DNA of 64,000 nt from NCBI RefSeq assembly GCF_003990355.1, contig NZ_CP034670.1, forward strand, positions 1,240,001 through 1,304,000. The letters are read 5' to 3'. The DNA is from Eikenella corrodens. GTDB taxonomy: Bacteria > Pseudomonadota > Gammaproteobacteria > Burkholderiales > Neisseriaceae. The notes below the pieces were generated by a model. That model was given only the letters and a program-made list of their open reading frames with translations, made no database searches and was not told the origin of the DNA. Position numbers and translations under genes: made by a program. Below are positions 58,724 through 64,000 of this stretch, piece after piece; positions within the stretch are counted from its first letter, which is position 1; each line of letters starts with the position of its first letter.

Positions 58724-59983
58724 TTATTTGCCGCGCATCAGCTCGAAAAACTCGTCGTTGTTTTTGCTGTCTTTGAGTTTGCCCACCAGGAATTCGGTGG
58801 CTTCGAGATCGTCCATCGGGTGGAGGAATTTGCGCAGCAGCCACATGCGTTGCAGGTGGTCGTTGGAAACGAGCATTTCTTCGCGGCGGGTGCCGGATTT
58901 GTTGATGTTGATGGCGGGGAACACGCGTTTTTCGGCCATGCGGCGGTCGAGGTGCAGCTCCATGTTGCCGGTGCCTTTGAATTCTTCAAAAATTACGTCG
59001 TCCATGCGGCTGCCGGTTTCCACCAGTGCGGTGGCGATGATGGTGAGTGAGCCGCCTTCTTCGATGTTGCGGGCGGCGCCGAAGAAGCGTTTGGGGCGGT
59101 GCAGGGCGTTGGCATCCATACCGCCGGTGAGGATTTTGCCGGAGGTGGGGGCAACGGTGTTATAGGCGCGCGCCAGGCGGGTGATGGAATCGAGCAGGAT
59201 CACCACGTCTTTTTTGTGCTCCACCATGCGCTTGGCTTTTTCAATCACCATTTCGGCTACCTGAACGTGGCGGGCGGCGGGTTCGTCGAAGGTGGAGGCC
59301 ACCACTTCGCCGCGCACGGAACGGGTCATTTCGGTTACTTCTTCGGGGCGCTCGTCGATCAGCAGCACAATCAGCACCACTTCGGGATAGTTGGCGGTGA
59401 TGGCGTGGGCGATGTTTTGCAGCATCACGGTTTTGCCGGTTTTGGGCGGCGCCACCAAAAGGCCGCGCTGGCCCATGCCGATGGGGGAAACCAAATCGAT
59501 GGCGCGGGCGGTGATGTTTTCTTCGGCCTTAATATCGCGTTCGAGCTTGATCGGACGGGTAGGGAAGAGGGGGGTAAGGTTTTCAAACAGGATTTTGTGT
59601 TTGCACACTTCCGGGTCGTCGCCGTTGATTTTGTCGAGGCGCACGAGGGCAAAATAGCGCTCGTTGTCTTTGGGTACGCGTACGCTGCCTTCGATGGTGT
59701 CGCCGGTGTGCAGGTTGAAGCGGCGGATTTGGTTGGGGGAGACGTAGATATCGTCGGGGCTGGCCAGATAGGAAGTGTCGGTGCTGCGCAAGAAGCCGAA
59801 GCCGTCGGGCAGGATTTCGAGCGTGCCGGAGCAGCTGAAGCTTTCGCCCTGTTTCATCATGTGGCGGACGATGGAGAACACCAAATCTTGTTTGCGCAGG
59901 CGGTTGGCGTTTTCAATGCCGTGTTGTTCGGCCATTTCCAACAGTTTGGAAATGTGCTGGGTCTGTAGTTCGGAAACGTGCAT
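58724..59983 (-). CDS. rho: Transcription termination factor Rho
   Basis: 419 residues, standard length. Hexameric RNA helicase that ends transcription. N-terminal HVSELQTQHISKLLEMAEQH, RNA-binding domain with GFGFLRSTDTSYLASPDDIY, Walker A LVAPPKTGKTVMLQNIA, Walker B VVILLDSITRLARAYN, and the Q/R-loop segments MDANALHRPKRFFGAARNIE and DVIFEEFKGTGNMELHLDR, with conserved RMWLLRKFLHPMDDLEATEF near the end. The upstream 59984-60230 gap shows no gene and may hold the autoregulated leader typical of rho. Confidence 0.97.
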   Translation of the reverse strand: MHVSELQTQHISKLLEMAEQHGIENANRLRKQDLVFSIVRHMMKQGESFSCSGTLEILPDGFGFLRSTDTSYLASPDDIYVSPNQIRRFNLHTGDTIEGSVRVPKDNERYFALVRLDKINGDDPEVCKHKILFENLTPLFPTRPIKLERDIKAEENITARAIDLVSPIGMGQRGLLVAPPKTGKTVMLQNIAHAITANYPEVVLIVLLIDERPEEVTEMTRSVRGEVVASTFDEPAARHVQVAEMVIEKAKRMVEHKKDVVILLDSITRLARAYNTVAPTSGKILTGGMDANALHRPKRFFGAARNIEEGGSLTIIATALVETGSRMDDVIFEEFKGTGNMELHLDRRMAEKRVFPAININKSGTRREEMLVSNDHLQRMWLLRKFLHPMDDLEATEFLVGKLKDSKNNDEFFELMRGK

Positions 59984-60230
59984 AAGATTATGTTTTGTGT
60001 TGAATAATGGGTAAATCGATTAAATGAACGCGCGGTTCAGATAATGGGAAAACGGGGATATGTGTGGGGAATGGGTTTGGAAGATTTAAGAGTTTTGGCT
60101 GTTATAAGCCGGAGAATGGGGCTGCGCACCAAAAGTGAGGCGGGCGCAAAACGGCGGCATTCTAGGAGCTTGAGTGCGGCTTGTCAAGGAAAGCCACCGC
60201 CCGAAGAAGCGGCGGTGGCGATGGGAAACA

Positions 60231-60563
60231 TTATAAAGCAGCGTTGATAAATTCGATCAATGTTGATTTGGAGAGCCCTGCTGCACCAACTTTGGTTGCA
60301 ACGCGCTTACCGTTATTAAATACCATCAATGTTGGGATGCTTCGGATACCAAATTGAGCAGCTACTTGATTGTGTTGTTCTACATCAAGCTTAACAATTT
60401 GTACTTTACCTTGGAGTTCGTTTGCAACATCGTCCAGAATCGGGGCGATCATTTTGCAAGGGCCGCACCAGGGAGCCCAGAAGTCGAGCAATACGGGCAG
60501 CTCGGCTTTCAATACGTCTTTTTCGAAGGCGGCATCGGAGGTGTGGATGATTTGGTTGCTCAT
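60231..60563 (-). CDS. trxA: Thioredoxin TrxA
   Basis: 110 residues from the ATG at 60563 (SD AAAGG); a longer frame upstream is not coding. General cytosolic disulfide reductase. LLDFWAPWCGPCKMIAPILD with the WCGPC redox motif at 32-36, KVQIVKLDVEQHNQVAAQFG and the cis-Pro loop IRSIPTLMVFNNGKRV are classical. Codon choice is richer in A/T-ending codons than in neighbouring genes, as expected for a very highly expressed protein. Confidence 0.96.
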   Translation of the reverse strand: MSNQIIHTSDAAFEKDVLKAELPVLLDFWAPWCGPCKMIAPILDDVANELQGKVQIVKLDVEQHNQVAAQFGIRSIPTLMVFNNGKRVATKVGAAGLSKSTLIEFINAAL

Positions 60564-60821
60564 GTTTTTTTTCCTTTCAGATAGGGATTTCGGATAGCAG
60601 GCAAGATACGGGTTTCGCCGCAAAATAACAAGGCCGGCGGCACGGCGGCAATGGTGTTTATAGCTTTCGGCAATGGCGGCCTTGAGGTTTATTGAGGATC
60701 GCACATCCGGGTTTTAAGTGCAATATCCGAATCGGGTTGGCAAGCCTGCCCAGATGCCGTCCAAAATTTCAGGTAGCCTATTATCTGCCAAGCTTGTTTG
60801 AAAACCAAACGGCAGCCGGGA

Positions 60822-61907
60822 CTACTCCCCCGACGCATCAATCACCACCACTTCCGACTGCGAGCCCAGCCGCAGGGGGATGCCCCAGAAGCCGTAGCCG
60901 GAGGTAACGAAATAATGCCCACGCCCGCGCGCTTCGTAGCCGTAGGAGAGCACGTTGAGCAGCTTCACCACCAGATTGCCGGGGAAAATCTGGCCGTTGT
61001 GCACATGGCCGGACACTTGGATGTCGATGGGCAGCTGTTCGTGCCGCGTGATGGAAGTGGGGCGGTGGTCGAGCAGGAATACGGGGCGGGCGGTGTCGAT
61101 TTGTTTGAGCAAATCGGCGGTGTCGGCGCGGTGCACATCCATTTCATCGGGCCGGCCGAGCACCCAGAAGCGGTTGTCAACGTTGGCCGCATTGTCGTGC
61201 AGCACCGTGATGCCGGCCTCTTGCAGCGTGGCGGCGATTTCGGCCTGGTGGCCGAATAAATCGTGGTTGCCCAGCGTGGCATACACGCCCAGCGGCGCGC
61301 GCAGGCGCTGCAGGTACGGCTGCATGTGTTCCATGTTGTAGGCTTCGGTATCGTCGTCCATCAAATCGCCGGGCAGGAGGATGATGTCTACCCGTTCGCG
61401 CTGCATGATGCGCACCAGCTCGTCGATCTGCCGGCTGCCGAACAGCACGCCCAAGTGCAGGTCGCTGGCCACGCCGATGCGCACCGGTTTATCCAAAGGC
61501 TTGCCGATGCGCACTGCATAATACCGTACCACCGGCGTGTAGGCATTGTAGAGCGACAGCGCGAACAGGCCGAAAAACAGCCCTGCCGCCAATACGCGCC
61601 TCGCCGTCAGCGTACGCTCCGGCGGCCATTTCAAGCGCAGCAGCTGCCCGGCCGACCACACCGCCAGTATGGTCAGCACGCCGTAGAGCACCACCACCAG
61701 CCACAGCGTGAACAAACGGAACAGTATAGACGATAAGTGGAAAAACAAAATGAAAAACAGCCCGTTACCGATGCCGAATACCAGCATCCACACGGCACGG
61801 CGGGTAGTGCGGCTCAAATTGTGCGGCAGCAGCCACAACAGTCCTTTGGCAAACAGCCAGCCGAACAGCTGCATCACTAGAAAACCGAGTAAGAGAATCC
61901 AAAGCAT
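60822..61907 (-). CDS. Membrane metallophosphoesterase (YkuE-like)
   Basis: 361 residues. Four or five hydrophobic segments occupy residues 1-130; the catalytic domain follows with all metal motifs: VASDLHLGVLFGSR, PGDLMDDDTEAY, TLGNHDLFGHQAE, and SGHVHNGQIFPG. This is the calcineurin-like family found anchored to the membrane, in which homologues act on lipid or nucleotide phosphates (for example YkuE on bacterial lipid substrates). The substrate is not evident. A miniature element lies 16 bp upstream of its start. Confidence 0.85.
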   Translation of the reverse strand: MLWILLLGFLVMQLFGWLFAKGLLWLLPHNLSRTTRRAVWMLVFGIGNGLFFILFFHLSSILFRLFTLWLVVVLYGVLTILAVWSAGQLLRLKWPPERTLTARRVLAAGLFFGLFALSLYNAYTPVVRYYAVRIGKPLDKPVRIGVASDLHLGVLFGSRQIDELVRIMQRERVDIILLPGDLMDDDTEAYNMEHMQPYLQRLRAPLGVYATLGNHDLFGHQAEIAATLQEAGITVLHDNAANVDNRFWVLGRPDEMDVHRADTADLLKQIDTARPVFLLDHRPTSITRHEQLPIDIQVSGHVHNGQIFPGNLVVKLLNVLSYGYEARGRGHYFVTSGYGFWGIPLRLGSQSEVVVIDASGE

Positions 61908-61922
61908 GATGTGTAGGTAATT

Positions 61923-62030
61923 TATAGTGGATTAAAAGAAAAATGAGACAAGTCGGCAACGCCCGCCGTGTACGGGATAGTACACAAGGGCGTTGGCAAC
62001 GCCGTGTCATTGCAATTTTAATCCACTATA
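61923..62030. repeat. Miniature inverted-repeat element sharing CREE ends, different core
   Basis: 108 bp. Ends TATAGTGGATTAAAA and TTTTAATCCACTATA are CREE-like. The interior is not the CREE core: GACAAGTCGGCAACGCCC, GTGTACGGGATAGTACAC and GGGCGTTGGCAACGCCGTGT form a nearly complete palindrome. Hence the whole unit can fold as one hairpin. I do not know a name for it. Confidence 0.7.
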
Positions 62031-62127
62031 TTATGGTTGGGGCAAGGCGCGGATTGTAGCCCGATACTGTGTGAGATGGTGTTTACAGGCAAAAACTTAT
62101 TTCTGCCATATGACAGGCTTAACTTCC

Positions 62128-62190
62128 GTGATCGCGTTACTCCGCCTTGACGTGCTTTCGTGTTGCCTGCGGTTCACTGCTTTATATCGA
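62128..62190 (+). repeat. Possible decayed CREE fragment
   Basis: GCGTTACTCCGCCTTGACGT and GTTGCCTGCGGTTCACTGCT follow the block order of a CREE with many changes; weak. Confidence 0.3.
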
Positions 62191-62207
62191 AAGCCAATAC
62201 GGCTGGC

Positions 62208-62312
62208 TATAGTGAATTAAATTTAAATCAGTACAGCGTTGGCTCGCCTTGCCGTAACGTGTGTACTGTCTGTGGCTCGCCGCCTTGTCCTGATTTAAAT
62301 TTAATCACTATA
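62208..62312 (+). repeat. Correia-type element (CREE), AAATTTAAA-end form
   Basis: 105 bp, ends TATAGTGAATTAAATTTAAA and TTTAAATTTAATCACTATA; right end lacks one C. Core has GTACTGTCTGTGGCTCGCC. Confidence 0.85.
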
Positions 62313-62341
62313 TAAACCGCTTTCATGCGGGGAGGAAATGG

Positions 62342-62379
62342 TTTTCAGGTAGCCTGCCGGAATGCAGGCTACCTGAAAA
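62342..62379. terminator. DUS-pair stem after the DUF945 gene
   Basis: TTTTCAGGTAGCCTGC and GCAGGCTACCTGAAAAA: a 15-bp stem, 22 bp past the stop at 62401. Confidence 0.65.
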
Positions 62380-62400
62380 ATAGGCGGATGCTTTGCCTGT

Positions 62401-63717
62401 TTAGGGTTTGCGGTAGATCAGGCGGATGGTGTCGCCTTCTTGTTTGGCTTCGGGAAGCTGGAGCAGCTTGGCGATGATTTGCCGGGTGTCTTCTTCGTTG
62501 TAGATGCGGTTCGACCAGTCGGCAAAAGTATGGTTGGCTGCTTGGATAAAGCCTTGGTGGATTCGGATGTCGGCGCGATATTGCAGGTTCTGCACCAGGG
62601 TTTCAGGCCGGATGTTGTCGATATTGCCGTATTGGCCCGGGGGCAGGGTGAGCTCGGCGTCGGCGGTGAGGGGGAAGCCGTCGAGTTTGATCTGGTTACC
62701 TTGGGCTTGGATGCTCAGGCCGCTGTTGAGCATGGCGGTGGCGATCTCGCTCAGTTTGGTTTTGAACTCGTTACGCGGAATGCAGACGCTGCGTTGGCGG
62801 GAGATCAGGTCGCTGAAAGATTGCATGGCCTGGGTGTTGAGGCCGTTGAAGCTGCTGTTCAATTGCAGGCCTTCGATGCTGTGTTTGCTGCCTGCACTTT
62901 GGCCGGCGTTGCTGTCGTAGCGGTGGCCTTGTTGGGTGATGTCGATACGCTGGATGTTGAAGGCGCTGCCCCAGGAGGCGGCCGGGCCGTTGATGCTTTG
63001 GGTGCCGGTGGTTTTGATTTGACTGAAAACGATGCTGTTGCCGGGGGAGCTGATGAAGGTGAGGGCGGCGAGGGTGGTTTCGCTGCTGCCGCTCTGCAGC
63101 TTGCCGTGGCCGAGGAAGCTGTTTTGGCTGCGGTGGCTGAGGTTTTGCAGGCTGAAGCTGGTTTGGCCGGATTTGAGCTCGATGGCGGGGATGCTGAATT
63201 GGAACTCGGTGGGGATAAGTTCATTGTTTTCTTTGTTCAGGCTGACTTGGCCGTTGATGTCTTGCCAGGTGAGGGTGTTGCCGTCTTTCTGAATGGTGCG
63301 GCCGGGGAGGTTGAAGCTGGTTTGCACGTTGCCGCCCCAGCCGATGTGGCGGCGGACATTGAGGAGGAAGCCTTCGGGGAAGTAGGTGTTGAGCTGTTTG
63401 GAGTCGGATACGATGTAGATTTTGCTGTCGATGCGGTAGCCGGACAGGGAGCGATGGATGGTGTCGTTGCCCCGGATGGTGATTTTGTCGCCGGGCTGGC
63501 AGGGGTCGAACACGAGGTCGCCTTGCCATTGTGCGCTGCCGGACAGGATGCCCAGATTGGTTTGAGCCTGGAAATTGGCCAGGCCGAAGGAACGTTGCAT
63601 GAGCTCGGGGGAGTAGGCGTTGTCGGTGAGCTGTTGGTCGGCATAGAGGCTGCCGCCGACGGCTGCGCCACCGAGCACGAGAAGGCCGGTAATGCTGCCG
63701 ATGAGGGCTTTGTTCAT
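62401..63717 (-). CDS. DUF945 (YdgA-like) envelope protein
   Basis: 438 residues from the ATG at 63717. MNKALIGSITGLLVLGGAAV is an uncleaved signal or single membrane anchor, so the rest is periplasmic. DUF945 pattern: YADQQLTDNAYSPELMQRSF near the start, with long beta-rich stretches in between (QTNLGILSGSAQWQGDLVFD, LSGYRIDSKIYIVSDSKQLN, GNVQTSFNLPGRTIQKDGNT) and a C-terminal IIAKLLQLPEAKQEGDTIRL. Family function is poorly known. Single gene, flanked by CREE on both sides. Confidence 0.8.
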   Translation of the reverse strand: MNKALIGSITGLLVLGGAAVGGSLYADQQLTDNAYSPELMQRSFGLANFQAQTNLGILSGSAQWQGDLVFDPCQPGDKITIRGNDTIHRSLSGYRIDSKIYIVSDSKQLNTYFPEGFLLNVRRHIGWGGNVQTSFNLPGRTIQKDGNTLTWQDINGQVSLNKENNELIPTEFQFSIPAIELKSGQTSFSLQNLSHRSQNSFLGHGKLQSGSSETTLAALTFISSPGNSIVFSQIKTTGTQSINGPAASWGSAFNIQRIDITQQGHRYDSNAGQSAGSKHSIEGLQLNSSFNGLNTQAMQSFSDLISRQRSVCIPRNEFKTKLSEIATAMLNSGLSIQAQGNQIKLDGFPLTADAELTLPPGQYGNIDNIRPETLVQNLQYRADIRIHQGFIQAANHTFADWSNRIYNEEDTRQIIAKLLQLPEAKQEGDTIRLIYRKP

Positions 63718-63790
63718 GATGGGTTTTCGAGATAGTGTTGGAAGAGGGGATTTTAGCATGCCTGCGGTTTACCGGCTGGCGGGGGATCAA

Positions 63791-63896
63791 TATAGTGGAT
63801 TAAATTTAAATCAGGACAAGGCGGCGAGCCGCAGACAGTACAAATAGTACGGCAAGGCGAGACAACGCTGTACTGCTTTAAATTTAATTCACTATA
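63791..63896 (-). repeat. Correia-type element (CREE), AAATTTAAA-end form, reversed
   Basis: 106 bp; begins TATAGTGGATTAAATTTAAA then CAGGACAAGGCGGCGAGCC, so its core runs opposite to the other copies. It lies 74 bp upstream of the DUF945 gene. Confidence 0.88.
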
Positions 63897-63946
63897 ATTG
63901 TTTTGGCTTTGCTGAGGCAATGGCTGGTTTAACTTTGCCCGAAATA

Positions 63947-63987
63947 TTTTCAGGTAGCCTTTCGCGATGGGAAGGCTACCTGAAAAT
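63947..63987. repeat. Inverted DUS pair at window end
   Basis: TTTTCAGGTAGCCTTTC and GAAGGCTACCTGAAAA around a short loop; the gene it serves would lie beyond the window. Confidence 0.6.
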
Positions 63988-64000
63988 GGTTTCGGCATGG

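Noticed and set aside
62440..63735. 431-codon plus-strand frame opposite the DUF945 gene
   Set aside because: Gly/Val/Ala/Glu-rich shadow without start signal; the minus strand has anchor, start and terminator.
1..64000. tRNA, rRNA or tmRNA genes
   Set aside because: No sequence with the conserved T-loop or rRNA blocks was noticed in the intergenic regions; a covariance search would be needed to be sure.

Overview
The window looks like a chromosomal piece of a Neisseriaceae bacterium, most likely Eikenella (E. corrodens or a close relative). The 12-mer AGGCTACCTGAA (reverse TTCAGGTAGCCT) occurs many tens of times, mostly between genes and often as inverted pairs. I recognise it as the 'eik' dialect of the neisserial DNA uptake sequence (DUS). 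Short Correia-type elements (CREE, about 104-106 bp, ends TATAGTGGATTAA) are also scattered through the window. The core genes (rsmA, tsaD, ftsK, rho, ttcA, hemH, uppP, pepN, dsbA, comM) are typical of Betaproteobacteria.

Layout. 1-6.4 kb: ribB(A) cut by the window edge and read in frame from an upstream HTH segment, a glyoxalase-like gene, an FAD-linked hydroxyacid dehydrogenase, small unknown genes, an orphan amino-acid ABC ATPase and rsmA. 7-16 kb: a bile-acid-type symporter, tsaD, a repeat-rich lipoprotein, the system II cytochrome c assembly pair, and dapC. 15.9-18.5 kb: an envelope cluster (small membrane protein, plsC, gmhB, rfbC, DUF488). 18.8-33.5 kb: an outer-membrane barrel, tyrB, a lipoprotein hydrolase, uppP, dsbA with a SPOR protein, comM-ubiK, a DUF4149 protein, ttcA with a CPBP protease, hemH and ftsK. 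34-46 kb: the copper P-type ATPase ccoI, periplasmic and unknown proteins, nnrE, a small detached tail-phage fragment carrying a lipoprotein 'moron', sbmA and pepN.

46.1-56.6 kb is the accessory region. A Mu-like prophage remnant of about 9.0 kb (46713-55734) sits inside a truncated IS30 transposase gene. Both ends begin TGAA, carry paired GATAAAT motifs pointing inward 22-23 bp apart, and are flanked by a 6-bp direct repeat ACCTGA, so the termini look intact. Inside, the head genes (gp29/DUF935, gpF, gpG) are inverted relative to the tail genes. No early genes or transposase are present, and gp36-gp45 are missing except for a gp36 stub. The right end has com overlapping a DNA adenine methylase, in the place where Mu has com-mom. 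An IS5-family element lies only 8 bp beyond the right end.

56.7-64 kb returns to core genes: an LpxL-type acyltransferase, cysE, rho, trxA, a metallophosphoesterase and a DUF945 protein, with several CREE and one different miniature element that has the same terminal repeats.
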